64,000 bases of DNA from positions 11,112,501-11,176,500 of the forward strand of contig NZ_CP012673.1 in assembly GCF_002950945.1 (NCBI RefSeq). The letters are read 5' to 3'. Under the pieces are notes generated by a model, which did no database searches, had not been told where the DNA came from, and worked only from the letters and a program-made list of their open reading frames with translations. Below are positions 37,057-46,386 of this stretch, in pieces; the first letter of the stretch is position 1; each line of letters starts with the position of its first letter. The DNA comes from Sorangium cellulosum (lineage in GTDB: Bacteria > Myxococcota_A > Polyangia > Polyangiales > Polyangiaceae). A program made the translations under genes and the position numbers.

Positions 37057-39435
37057 ATGTCGTCCCGCCCCCCCTCCTTCCTGATAGCCGCCGTCTCCGC
37101 CGTGCTGTTCCCTCTCCTCCCGCTCGCGTGCGGCGACAGCGCTCCCGACTCTGGCCAAGTCCCCCCCGGCGCCACAACCACAGGCGGCGGCGGCAACGGC
37201 GGCGCTGGCGGCATCCCATCGACCGGCGGCGCTGCCCCTGGCAACGGCGGCGCCGGCGGCGTCGCCGACCCCGACCCTCCGGACGACATCCTCTGCCCGA
37301 CGACCTTCACCTTCCGCCCACCCCCGGGAGCCACCGAAGTCCTCGTCCCCGGCGAGTGGAACGGCTTCGACCTCTCCTCTGCCCCGGAGATGATCGAGAC
37401 CAGCACCCCCGGCGAGCTCGCCGCCACCCTCGCTCTTCCTCCGGGCCTCCACGCCTACAAGCTCGCCTACCGGTCCGGCGGCGAGCTCGTCTGGGCTCTC
37501 GACCCGGCAGCGGCGCGCCGGAAGTACGTCGGCGGCGTCGAGAACTCGGCCGTCAAGGTCCCGGACTGCCGCCTCCCGGTCCTCTCGGTCGCGTCGAGCC
37601 AGGCGACCCGGATCACCCCCGGCCAGGGCTCCTTCGAGGCGCACCTCGTTTACCTCGACGGCATCGAGGGCGCGGGCCCCGACACGTCCGCGTTCGAGGC
37701 CACGCTGCAGGACCAGGACGGCGCGACACGCCCGCTCACCGACCAGGAGCTCTCGGTCGACCCCTCCGGCGACGTCCAGATCGCCCTCGAAGGCCTCGCC
37801 GACGGCAAGCACCGCGTCACCGTCCGCGCGGCGACCCGGAACGGCCGCGCCGGCGAGCCGCTCCGGCTGGTCTTCTGGGTCGAGGCCGAGCCGTTCTCCT
37901 GGGAGGACGCGCTCATCTACATGGTCGTCACCGACCGCTACCGCGACGGCGATCCCGACCTGAACGCGCCGCCCACGCCCGGCGCCGATCCGCGGGGCGA
38001 CTGGGCCGGAGGGGATCTCGAGGGGCTCCGCCAGGGCATCGAGGACGGCACGCTCGACGCGCTGGGCGTGCGGGCCATCTGGCTCACGCCCTTCCAGGAG
38101 AACCCCGCCGGCGCCTACCTCGCCGGCGACGGCGTCCATCAGGTCACCGGGTATCATGGATACTGGCCCATCAAGGCGCGCGAGGTCGATCCGCGGCTCG
38201 GCGGCGCCGCGGCGCTCCGCGCGCTGGTGGCCGAGGCGCACCGCCACGGCATCCGCGTGCTCCAGGACTTCGTGGTGAACCACGTCCACGAGGAGCACGA
38301 GTATGTCGCGTCACACCCGGAGTGGTTCAGGACGGGGTGCGTCTGCGGCACGGACGGCTGCGACTGGACGTCGCACGCGCTCGACTGCATGTTCGCGGGT
38401 TACCTCCCCGACGTGGATCACACGGTGCCCGAGGCCAACGCCGCGTTCGTGGAGGACGCGATGTACTGGCTCGACGAGTTCGATCTCGACGGGCTCCGCG
38501 TCGACGCCGTGAAGCACGTCGAGGAGATCGCAACGCGCAACCTCGCCGCGGAGGTCCGGGAGACGTTCGAGCCGGCCGGGACGCGTTACTTCCTGATGGG
38601 CGAGACGGCGATGGGCTGGAACGACTGCGCCGATCCGTGCAACGACGAGAACTACGGGACCATCGCGAAGTACATTGGCCCCTTCGGCCTGGATGGTCAG
38701 TTCGATTTCGTCCTCTATCACGGCGTCTCGTACCGCACCTTCGCCTGGGGCGACAGGGGCATGCTGCACGCCGCGTACTGGACGGAGCACGGCCAGCGGC
38801 GGTGGCCCGAGGGCGCGATCATGACGCCTTATCTCGGCAGCCACGACACCCCCCGGTTCGCGACGCTCGCCGATTACCTCGGCAACTCGCCGTCTCGCGG
38901 CCGCGACGTCCCGGGCCGCCAGTGGACGGACGTCGCGGAGGCGCCGGAGTCGCCGGAGGTCTACGCCCGGGTGCGCCTCGCGACCGCGTGGCTGCTCGGC
39001 CTGCCCGGCGCGCCGCTCCTGTATTACGGCGACGAGTACGGTGAGTGGGGCGGCGCCGATCCGAACAACCGCAGCCTGTGGCGTTCAGAGGAGGAGCTCA
39101 CGGCCGACGAGCGCGAGACCCTCGACTACGTGCGCTCGCTCGGCGCCGCCCGGCGGCGCATCCCCGCGCTCCGTCGCGGCGCCTACGTGAACCTCGCCGC
39201 CACGGAGGACACGCTGGTCTTCGGCCGCCGGCTCGACCCCGGGAGGTCCGCCGTCGTGGCGCTCACGCGCGCGGGGGAAGCCCAGGAGATCGAGGTCGAG
39301 GTCGCGGCGGCGCTCGGCCTCCCGTCCGGCACGGCGCTCACCGACGCGCTCGGCGGCGGCAGCGCGGCGGTCTCCGCGGCCGGGACGCTCTCGCTGCGCG
39401 TCCCGCCGGGAGGGGCGCTGATCCTCGCGCCGTGA
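37057..39435 (+). CDS. GH13 alpha-amylase-family lipoprotein
   Basis: This is a 792-aa exported protein. The N-terminus MSSRPPSFLIAAVSAVLFPL ends in LPLACGDS, a near-lipobox with Cys 25, then a Gly/Thr-rich linker. A CBM48-like domain (TFTFRPPPGATEVLVPGEWNGFD) precedes the GH13 barrel. The barrel contains DFVVNHVHEEHE, the nucleophile region DGLRVDAVKHVEE, the acid/base Glu in FLMGETAMG, and the transition-state Asp in YLGSHDTPRF. It should hydrolyse or transglycosylate alpha-glucans at the cell surface. Upstream 84 bp away is the end of the heptamer repeat element. No operator was recognised. Confidence 0.92.
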   Translation: MSSRPPSFLIAAVSAVLFPLLPLACGDSAPDSGQVPPGATTTGGGGNGGAGGIPSTGGAAPGNGGAGGVADPDPPDDILCPTTFTFRPPPGATEVLVPGEWNGFDLSSAPEMIETSTPGELAATLALPPGLHAYKLAYRSGGELVWALDPAAARRKYVGGVENSAVKVPDCRLPVLSVASSQATRITPGQGSFEAHLVYLDGIEGAGPDTSAFEATLQDQDGATRPLTDQELSVDPSGDVQIALEGLADGKHRVTVRAATRNGRAGEPLRLVFWVEAEPFSWEDALIYMVVTDRYRDGDPDLNAPPTPGADPRGDWAGGDLEGLRQGIEDGTLDALGVRAIWLTPFQENPAGAYLAGDGVHQVTGYHGYWPIKAREVDPRLGGAAALRALVAEAHRHGIRVLQDFVVNHVHEEHEYVASHPEWFRTGCVCGTDGCDWTSHALDCMFAGYLPDVDHTVPEANAAFVEDAMYWLDEFDLDGLRVDAVKHVEEIATRNLAAEVRETFEPAGTRYFLMGETAMGWNDCADPCNDENYGTIAKYIGPFGLDGQFDFVLYHGVSYRTFAWGDRGMLHAAYWTEHGQRRWPEGAIMTPYLGSHDTPRFATLADYLGNSPSRGRDVPGRQWTDVAEAPESPEVYARVRLATAWLLGLPGAPLLYYGDEYGEWGGADPNNRSLWRSEEELTADERETLDYVRSLGAARRRIPALRRGAYVNLAATEDTLVFGRRLDPGRSAVVALTRAGEAQEIEVEVAAALGLPSGTALTDALGGGSAAVSAAGTLSLRVPPGGALILAP

Positions 39436-39466
39436 TCCCACCCGCCTGCCCGGCGGCGCAGCGCCC

Positions 39467-40498
39467 TCACCGCAGCCCTTTGCTCGCGACGTGCAGCTGG
39501 ATCAGCTCCTCCATCCCGGCGAGCAGCTGGTGGAGATCCACGGTCGCGAGGTGCGGCGCCAGCACGGCGACCTCGCCGTGCAGCCGCTGCCACTCCTCGA
39601 GGAAATAGCGCTCCACGTCGTGCTGCTTGAGCGCCGCGAGCACGCTCTCCCGCTCGCCCCGCCGGATCTGGTCCACCTGGATGATCCCGCGGCGCAGCGC
39701 GTGCGCGACCACCTCGGACGCGAAGTCCGACTCCTTGATCTTGCGCTCCCAGGTCGAGATCTGGTCGCCGATGCGGCCCATGCGCTGCGCGTGCCACATC
39801 GCCTCGCGCGCGAGGCCGAGCTCCTCGGCGTCGAAGCCCGGCGAGGCCATCAGGTCGATGGTGCAGGAGAGCATCATGTGTGTGCTGTGCGGCTGATAGA
39901 GCTCGCTCTCGACCAGGTTCATCAGGCCAGGGTGCCTGTTCACCAGCACCGCGTAGCGCATCGTGTTGATGATCTGGTCGCGGTCGTACTGGAACACTTC
40001 CTCCAGCTCGTCCCAGCGCGGCAGGGCGCGCGCGCGCCGCTCCATCTCGCGAGCGACCTCGCGGGCGAAGGCGATGTACTCGCGGGCGCCCTCGTCGAGC
40101 TCGCGCTCGCGCGCGCTCTCCTCGGCGGCCGAGCCCGGGCTCTTCAGGCAGAGCTCCAGCATCTCGCGGTCCTGGAGGACGCCGGCGATGTCCTCCAGCA
40201 GCACGGAGAACATCACCCCCAGCATCTTGGTCATGGCCACCGCCCCGCGCAGCTCCGGCGCGACGGAGCTGAGCGTCGTGATCTGCATCGCCCGGAGCGT
40301 CCAGCGCCACAGGAACGGATCGCGCTCACCGACACGCTCGTAGCGAGCGAGCCACTCCGGCAGCTCCTCTGGCATGTGCACATCGAGGGCACGCTGGATC
40401 GCGGCGCACGCCTGGCTCTGCCAGCGATGGGTGTCGACGTCCGAGGCCAGCTCGGGCGTCAACGGAACGGCAGAATACGCGGTCGCAGTCGCAAGCAT
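39467..40498 (-). CDS. terpene-synthase-like (class I isoprenoid-synthase-fold) protein
   Basis: This is a 343-aa all-helical protein of terpene-cyclase length. An Asp-rich position SVLLEDIAGVLQD near residue 100 and an NSE-like position RIGDQISTWERKI near 244 are about 142 residues apart, the spacing of class I terpene synthases. Both are non-canonical: the first is ED rather than DDxx(D/E), the second has Gly for Asn and the acidic residue one place early. The ATG has GGAGG at the right distance. It may be an inactive or altered cyclase, or a related fold. No precursor-synthesis gene lies beside it. Confidence 0.5.
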   Translation of the reverse strand: MLATATAYSAVPLTPELASDVDTHRWQSQACAAIQRALDVHMPEELPEWLARYERVGERDPFLWRWTLRAMQITTLSSVAPELRGAVAMTKMLGVMFSVLLEDIAGVLQDREMLELCLKSPGSAAEESARERELDEGAREYIAFAREVAREMERRARALPRWDELEEVFQYDRDQIINTMRYAVLVNRHPGLMNLVESELYQPHSTHMMLSCTIDLMASPGFDAEELGLAREAMWHAQRMGRIGDQISTWERKIKESDFASEVVAHALRRGIIQVDQIRRGERESVLAALKQHDVERYFLEEWQRLHGEVAVLAPHLATVDLHQLLAGMEELIQLHVASKGLR

Positions 40499-40893
40499 GG
40501 TGATCCTCCGGAGCCTCGGGCCGAAACAGAAGCCTTGTTCCGCGGGGGCGCGGCCGCTCGCCCCCAACGCTCTCCGCACGGGTCGACCACCCCCGCGCCT
40601 GATGTGTCGTGCCACCCACTTATGCAGCACTCTTAAGCAAGTAATGCACCACACGACGCCCTCGTGCAGGCTTGCCGTCCTGGACGGCTGTACCCACAGC
40701 CGGTTGCCCTGAAAACGTGAGAGTTTGCGAGGCTTTGCGCAGGCGTGTGAGACGGCGGTGGGGCGGGCAGCGCAGGAGGGTTCGACGCCGGTGGTTGGTG
40801 CCAGCCCGCACGCACGAGTGCCAGTGTGCCAGTGTGCCAGCGTGCCACGTCGGTCCTGGAGTCCTTGCCTTGCGGCGGTCAGGACGTGACCGG
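40499..40893. other. 395-bp gene-free region with an octamer tandem repeat
   Basis: This lies between two minus-strand genes. It holds an AT-rich patch at about 40618-40650 upstream of the terpene-synthase-like gene, where no convincing promoter pair was found, and a (GTGTGCCA)n-type repeat at 40817-40848. I see no protein-like frame. Confidence 0.5.
40817..40848. repeat. octanucleotide tandem repeat, about four copies
   Basis: GTGCCA, GTGTGCCA, GTGTGCCA and GCGTGCCA follow each other directly, giving an 8-bp period. The array lies just past the end of the CurA-type reductase gene. It is read directly from the sequence. Confidence 0.7.
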
Positions 40894-41916
40894 TCAGGAC
40901 GCGACGTGGACCAGCATCTTGCCGAAATTTTCACCCTTGAGCAGCCCGATGAAGGCCTCGGGCGCCTTCTCGAGGCCCTCGACGATGTCTTCGCGGTACT
41001 TCAGGCGGCCTTCGTGGATCCAGCGGCTCATGTCCTGAAAGAAGTCGGGGCGTTCCGCGGCGAGGTCGCCGACGATGAAGCCGCGCAGGGTCAGGCGTCT
41101 CGTGAGCGCGAGCATCATCAGGCCTGGCAGCCGGTCTGGCCCTGGCGGCGGGGCGGTGTCGTTGTAGTGGGCGATGAGGCCGCAGATCGGCACGCGGGCG
41201 AAGGGGTTCAGGAGGGGCAGCACCGCCTCCAGCACGGCGCCGCCGACGTTCTCGAAGTACACGTCGATCCCGCCGGGGCAGGCTTCCTTCAGGCGTTCGG
41301 CGAGGTCGGGGCGGCGGTGGTCGATGCAGGCGTCGAAGCCGAGCTCGTTCACCACGTAGTCGCATTTCTTCTGCCCGCCGGCGACGCCGACCGCGCGGCA
41401 GCCCTTGATCTTGGCGATCTGTCCCACGGTGGCGCCCACCGGCCCGGAGGCCGCCGCGACCACCACGGTCTCGCCCGGCTTTGGCTGGCCGATGGTGAGC
41501 AGCCCGGAGTAGGCCGTCATGCCCGGCATGCCCAGCACCCCGAGCGCGGTCGAGACGGGCGCGAGGGCGGGGTCCACCTTGCGCAGCCCGTTTCCATCGG
41601 AGATCGCGTGCGCCTGCCAGCCGGTCCGCCCCTCGACGATGTCGCCCGGCGACAGGCCGGCGACGTCGGACTGGAGCACCTCGCTGACGGCGCCGCCGAC
41701 CATGACGTTGCCGATCTCGACCGGCGGCGCGTAGGACGCGCCGGCGCTCATGCGGCCGCGCATGTACGGATCGAGCGAGAGGTAGAGGGTGCGGAGCAGC
41801 GCGCGTCCCTGGCCGGGCGCGGCGAGCTCCTCCTCGATCAGCGAGAAGTCGGTGGTCTTGGGCTCGCCGGCCGGCCGGGAGGCGAGGACGATCTTGCGGT
41901 TGCGCAGGGTGGTCAT
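40894..41916 (-). CDS. NADP-dependent oxidoreductase (CurA/MDR type)
   Basis: This is a 340-aa medium-chain reductase. The start MTTLRNRKIVLASRPAG and the segment LYLSLDPYMRGRMSAGASY are characteristic of the CurA/YncB group. The nucleotide-binding loop is VVVAAASGPVGATVGQIAK near residue 150, followed by VGVAGGQKKCDYVVNELGFD. There is no zinc site, as expected for the group. These enzymes reduce alpha,beta-unsaturated ketones, such as curcumin or prostaglandin-like compounds. The ATG at 41916 gives the family start, and the ribosome site is weak. It diverges from the small membrane-protein gene. Confidence 0.92.
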   Translation of the reverse strand: MTTLRNRKIVLASRPAGEPKTTDFSLIEEELAAPGQGRALLRTLYLSLDPYMRGRMSAGASYAPPVEIGNVMVGGAVSEVLQSDVAGLSPGDIVEGRTGWQAHAISDGNGLRKVDPALAPVSTALGVLGMPGMTAYSGLLTIGQPKPGETVVVAAASGPVGATVGQIAKIKGCRAVGVAGGQKKCDYVVNELGFDACIDHRRPDLAERLKEACPGGIDVYFENVGGAVLEAVLPLLNPFARVPICGLIAHYNDTAPPPGPDRLPGLMMLALTRRLTLRGFIVGDLAAERPDFFQDMSRWIHEGRLKYREDIVEGLEKAPEAFIGLLKGENFGKMLVHVAS

Positions 41917-42124
41917 GGTGCCGCTGATCCTGCGCGAACGCGGCCGGGATTCCAGGGCAGATCGGCGAGGCGCCGGGCTCCGGGCGGAGCGGGCTGGCGC
42001 CCTGTGCGGCGGCGGGCAGGGGTCGCCGGTGCACAGGGCGTGTTTGGCGCCGCCGTGCGCGCCCACGGCCTGCTCGCGCGCCGTCTCGCGCACGCCCTCA
42101 TTGAGCTCCGCCAGGTGCGAGGGT

Positions 42125-42625
42125 ATGTCGCGCCCTGCGATGAAGCCGCTCGACCTGACGCAGCTGCCCGACGAGCTTCGCGACCCGCCCCCGCGGGGGT
42201 GGGCGGCCCTGAGGCACGCCCGGCACCAGCTCGCCGGGCTCGGCGCCACGCTGCTGCTCTGGGCCGGCTTCCTCGTCGTCGCCTGGTTTTACCTGCACGT
42301 CGAGTTCGCCGCGACGGCGCTCTGGCTCTCGGTCGCGACCGTGCCGTTCTTGCTGCTGTACCAGGCGCTCGGCTGTTATGCGGCCTGCCAGGTCGCGCTC
42401 CGCGGCGCGCCGTCCGCCGCGCACATCTACGACAGCGTCGTCGTGACGAGGTTCAGCACGGTGAAGATCTGGCACGTCGTCGTCTCCGGCGCGCACGTGC
42501 GGATTCGCGCCGAGGCGCCGCTCGTCAAGGGCATGGTCGTCCTCGTCACGCCGGAGACGCGGAGGGGGAAGCGCAGGGTGGGTGTCTATCATCCCCAGGT
42601 GGGGATCTGCACGTCGATGGTGTGA
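42125..42625 (+). CDS. small membrane protein (166 aa)
   Basis: This is a 166-aa protein with two adjacent hydrophobic segments (LAGLGATLLLWAGFLVVAWF and TALWLSVATVPFLLLYQALG). A soluble C-terminal half with beta strands follows (DSVVVTRFSTVKIWHVVVSG...VKGMVVLVTPETRRGK). It is unknown to me. The ATG at 42125 is chosen for its GAGGGT spacing, with another ATG five codons later. It is followed by the convergent ddl gene. The membrane topology is a reading of hydrophobicity only. Confidence 0.65.
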   Translation: MSRPAMKPLDLTQLPDELRDPPPRGWAALRHARHQLAGLGATLLLWAGFLVVAWFYLHVEFAATALWLSVATVPFLLLYQALGCYAACQVALRGAPSAAHIYDSVVVTRFSTVKIWHVVVSGAHVRIRAEAPLVKGMVVLVTPETRRGKRRVGVYHPQVGICTSMV

Positions 42626-42732
42626 GACGGCGCTCGGGCCGTCTCCATCACGCGCGATACAGCCCTTGTCGGAGGAGCTGTTCGACCGTCGAGCGGATCT
42701 GCCGTTGACGCAGGATCCCCCGGGACCGGCCC

Positions 42733-43770
42733 TCAGCCCGCCGACTTCACGAGCCGGAGCCGCTTGTCCGCCTGCCCCCGGTCGTTCAGCCGCAGCTCCG
42801 AGGCCGCCGGCGCGCGCCGCCGCACCGGCTGGTGCAGCCGGGCGCTCGCGAGGATCGCCTCGCAGAGGTCGCCGAACTCGTAGCCTGCCGCCGCCGCGAT
42901 CTTCGGCAGGAGGCTCGTCTGGGTCATGCCCGGCAGGGTGTTCACCTCGAGCACGTACTCGTTCTCTCCGCCCGTCACGAGCAGGTCCACGCGCACCGCG
43001 CCGCTGCACCCGATCGCCTGGGCCGCCCGCTCCGCCAGGTTGAGGATCCCGCGGTAGCGGGTCGGCGGGAGGCGCGCCGGCATGAAGTACTCGGTCATGC
43101 CCGGCGTGTACTTCGCCTCGTAGTCGTAAAGCCCCTTCTTCGGGACGATCTCGATCGCGCCGAGGACCTTCCCGTCCAGGATGCCCACGTTGACCTCGGT
43201 CCCCGAGACGAACCGCTCCACGATGGCGGCGTCGTCGAACTCGAACGCGAGCGCGAGCGCGTCCCGGAGCTCCTCGAGCGACCCGGCCTTGGTCACGCCG
43301 AGGCTCGACCCCTCGCCGCGCGGCTTCACGATGACCGGGAACCCGAAGGAGCCGTGGACGGCGTCGAGCGCGTCGAGGTCCTGGTCGGCTCCCACCGTGT
43401 AGTACGGCGGCGTCGGCACGTTGTGCAGGCGGAACATCTCCTTCGCCTTGAGCTTGTCCATCGCGAGCGCGCTCGCGAGCACGCTCGAGCCCGTGTAGGG
43501 AATCTGGGCGAGCTCCAGGACGCCCTGCACACACCCGTCCTCACCGAGCCGTCCGTGCAGCGCGAGGAAGGCCGCGTCGAGCCGCGCCCGCTGCAGCGTG
43601 GCGCAGAGCTCCGTGCCGAACCGGTCGCCGAGCGTGATCCGGACAACATCGTACCCGCGTGCCTCGAGCGCCTCGGCGACGGCCGCGCCCGAGCGCAGGG
43701 ACACCTCGCGCTCGCCTGACGAGCCGCCCATCACGACGCCGACCCGCCTCCGGACTTGCCGCTCCACCAT
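42733..43770 (-). CDS. ddl: D-alanine--D-alanine ligase
   Basis: This is a 345-aa ATP-grasp ligase of the Ddl family. Motifs include GVVMGGSSGEREVSLRSG at the N-terminus, ALHGRLGEDGCVQGVLELA, the ATP-grasp loop VIVKPRGEGSSLGVTKAGS, and the metal/product region VLEVNTLPGMTQTSLLPK. It makes D-Ala-D-Ala for peptidoglycan. The ATG at 43770 has GGAGG seven bases upstream; in-frame sequence further upstream is not family-like. No mur genes lie beside it. Nothing here suggests a vancomycin-type D-Ala-D-Lac variant; the relevant residue was not checked. Confidence 0.93.
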   Translation of the reverse strand: MVERQVRRRVGVVMGGSSGEREVSLRSGAAVAEALEARGYDVVRITLGDRFGTELCATLQRARLDAAFLALHGRLGEDGCVQGVLELAQIPYTGSSVLASALAMDKLKAKEMFRLHNVPTPPYYTVGADQDLDALDAVHGSFGFPVIVKPRGEGSSLGVTKAGSLEELRDALALAFEFDDAAIVERFVSGTEVNVGILDGKVLGAIEIVPKKGLYDYEAKYTPGMTEYFMPARLPPTRYRGILNLAERAAQAIGCSGAVRVDLLVTGGENEYVLEVNTLPGMTQTSLLPKIAAAAGYEFGDLCEAILASARLHQPVRRRAPAASELRLNDRGQADKRLRLVKSAG

Positions 43771-44239
43771 CGAAGAACCTCCGTCGCCTTCCCGTGCGGA
43801 AATCAACACCACGCCAGCGCTTTTCTGGTACAGCAGAGCTGCCCGAGGTGCGCTGCGCAAAAACCAAGCCAGCTGCCTCCAAGACCAGAAATGCAGCGGT
43901 CTTGCGGCGGAGGGCGGTATTCCTGAGCTGGGGTTGAGGAAAACTGCGCCCGCCCGCCGTGTTCACCTGCCCACGGCGCGCTGACAGCCAACCCGGTATC
44001 AAGGCCCGCGGCGGAGGTCAACTAAACGGAGCGATGACGGGGTCGGGGAGCGGGCGCGACAGAGTCGTCGGCGGAGGGCCGCGGCGGCCTGAGGGATGGG
44101 GGTCCGTTGCTGCGGGAGGTGGCTCGTCGTGCGGGGGAGCGCGTGGAGCAAGGGTCCCGGCGGCGGGGGAGGCGGCGTGAGGGGATTCCCGACTGGGTGC
44201 CGGCTCACCATGGCTGTGGCAGCACCGCAACCCGCTTGC

Positions 44240-44515
44240 CGTCTCCCATCTGCCCTCTTTCGTCTTTCGTCTCCCCTCTTTCGTCTCTCGTCTCCCCTCT
44301 TTCGTCTCTCGTCTCCCCTCTTTCGTCTCTCGTCTCCCCTCTTTCGTCTCTCGTCTCTCGTGATCGTCCTCGTGAACGTGAACGTGAACGATCATATTGA
44401 GCACGAGATGAGAGCGATCACGTTCACGTTCACGAAAGACGTTCACGAAAGACGAAAGACGAAAGACGAAAGACGAAAGACGAAAGAGGCGAGAGGCGAG
44501 AGGCGAGAGGCGACG
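44240..44515. repeat. heptanucleotide/hexanucleotide inverted-repeat element, copy 2
   Basis: The left arm (about 44254-44359) is heptamers CGTCTTT/CGTCTCC/CCTCTTT/CGTCTCT, with a 21-bp higher-order unit repeated about four times. It leads into GTGAACGTGAACG, a central loop, and the mirrored CGTTCACGTTCAC. The right arm is CGAAAGA heptamers (about 44432-44486), then four GAGGCGA-type heptamers to about 44515. The hexamer stem is a perfect complement. It lies between divergent genes. The layout is the same as copy 1 but the heptamers differ. Confidence 0.85.
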
Positions 44516-44559
44516 GACGGAGGGCCCACCAACTCACGTGCCCCGGGGCCCGTCCAGCA

Positions 44560-44756
44560 AAGGAGCCAGTTCGCCACTCCCCCGCTCCTGCCCCCCTCCT
44601 CGCCCTCCCCACCAACACCAACTCCGCTCCCCCAACTCCCCCTCACGGCCGAGCCCCCACTCTCCCCTGCGCCCCCCACGCCGCGCCCCGCGAAGAGCGA
44701 TTCACGAGCGCGCCCGCCGCCCCGCCCCCACGACCCCCTCCTCCCCCCCACCCCAT
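44560..44756. other. C/T-rich, G-poor tract upstream of the ligase start
   Basis: The plus strand of this segment is dominated by C and T with very few G, including several runs of five or more C. This polypurine-polypyrimidine asymmetry is unusual even in GC-rich DNA and ends about 40 bp before the ligase start codon. It is a compositional feature with no gene assigned. Confidence 0.55.
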
Positions 44757-44798
44757 CATGAAGCGTGCGCCCCGAAGGACCCAGGGTAGGATGCCCGC

Positions 44799-46386
44799 GT
44801 GCTCGTCTCCGACCTCGTCGCCACCTCCGAGCGTGTCGCCACGACCTCGAGCCGCCTCGAGAAGATCAGCGCGCTCGCCGACGTGCTCCGCCGCCTCTCC
44901 CCCGACGAGGTGGAGATCGGCGTCGACTGGCTCTCCGGCCGCCTCCGTCAGGGCCGGATCGGCCTCGGCCCGGCGATGATCGCCGAGGCCCGCCGCGCCG
45001 GCCCCCCCCGCCGTCTCTCCCGAGCTCAACCTCCCCGAGGCCGACGCGATCTTCACGGAAATCGCCGGCACCTCGGGCCCCGGCTCCGCCGCGACGCGCC
45101 GCGCCGCGCTCGGACGACTGCTCGCCCGCGCCACCGACGCCGAGCGCGACTTCTTCGCCCGACTCCTCATCGGCGAGCTCCGCCAGGGCGCCCTCGAGGC
45201 CGTCATGGTCGAGGCCGTCGCCCGCGCCGCGTCGATCCCCCCGGCCTCGCTGCGGCGCGCCGTCATGCTCGCCGGCGACGCCGCCGAGGTCGCCAAGGCC
45301 GCGCTCCTCGAGGGGGGCGCCGGCCTCGAGCGCTTCTCGCTCCAGCTGCTCCGCCCCATCCAGCCCATGCTCGCACAGGCCGCCGACGACATCGCCTCGG
45401 CCCTCGGCGAGCTCCGCACCGTCGCCCTCGAGTGGAAGATCGACGGCGCCCGCGTCCAGGTCCACAAGGACGGCGACGACGTCCGCGTCTTCAGCCGCAG
45501 CCTCAACCCCGTCACCAAGGCGGTCCCCGAGATCGTCGAGGCAGTGCGGGCGCTCCCCGCCCGATCGCTCGTGCTCGACGGCGAGGCGATCGCGCTCCGC
45601 GAGGACGGGAGACCCCACCCGTTCCAGGTCACCATGAGCCGCTTCGGCCGCACCCAGGACATCGCCGCCCTGCGCGCCCAGCTGCCGCTGCGCGCCCTCT
45701 TCTTCGACGCGCTGCACGTCGACGGCGAGGACCTCCTCGACCGCTCGGGCCGCGAGCGCGCCGCCGCCCTCCGGCAGGTGCTCGACCGATCCCTCCGCGT
45801 CCCCCGCATCGAGCTGCCGACCGTGGCCGAGGCCGAGGCCTTCTTCGCCGACGCGATCGCCCGGGGCCACGAGGGCGTCATGGCCAAGGCGCTCGCCGCG
45901 CCCTACGAGGCCGGGCGCCGCGGCAGCTCCTGGCTCAAGGTCAAATGCGCGCACACCCTCGACCTCGTCGTGCTCGCGGTCGAGTGGGGGAGCGGCAGGC
46001 GCCGCGGGCTGCTCAGCAACCTCCACCTCGGCGCCCGCGACCCCGCCTCCGGCGCCTTCGTCATGCTCGGCAAGACCTTCAAGGGCATGACCGACGAGAT
46101 GCTCGCCTGGCAAACGAAGCAGCTGCTCGAGCTCGAGATCTCCCGCGACGCCCACACCGTCTACGTGCGGCCCGAGCTCGTCGTCGAGGTCGCCTTCGAC
46201 GGCGTCCAGGCGAGCCCCCAGTACCCCGGCGGGGTCGCGCTCCGGTTCGCGCGCGTCAAGCGCTACCGCAGCGACAAATCCGCCGCCGAGGCCAGCACCA
46301 TCAACGAGGTGCGCGCCCTGCACGCCGGCGCGCTGGCGCGCGACGCAGCCGAGGGCGGCGCGCCGCGCGATCAGCCGAAGCGGTAG
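44799..46386 (+). pseudogene. ATP-dependent DNA ligase, interrupted by a frameshift in a C8 tract
   Basis: The first part (44799 to about 45002) encodes MLVSDLVATSERVATTSSRL and continues as a normal ligase N-terminus (SALADVLRRLSPDEVEIG...). From about 45010 the continuation is in another frame (VSPELNLPEADAIFTEIAGT...), running to the adenylation motif LEWKIDGARVQ (Lys codon 45436-45438) and on through motifs such as LVLDGEAIALRED and RGHEGVMAKAL to the stop. The switch falls on eight consecutive C (45002-45009). Removing one C joins the frames into about 528 aa. The start is GTG. Confidence 0.85.

Larger units (their letters stand above)
43771..44798. other. 1.0-kb gene-free region between ddl and DNA ligase
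   Basis: This divergent intergenic region has three parts. The first (43771 to about 44235) contains no protein-like frame that I can support. The second (44240-44515) is the second heptamer/hexamer inverted-repeat element. The third (about 44560-44756) is strongly strand-biased, with long runs of C and T and few G on the plus strand, ending just before the ligase start. No promoter hexamers were confidently found for either gene. Confidence 0.6.

Noticed and set aside
44240..44515. Open frames with FRLSSFV-type repeats across the element
   Set aside because: They are a direct product of the 7-bp period read as codons; no start or ribosome site.
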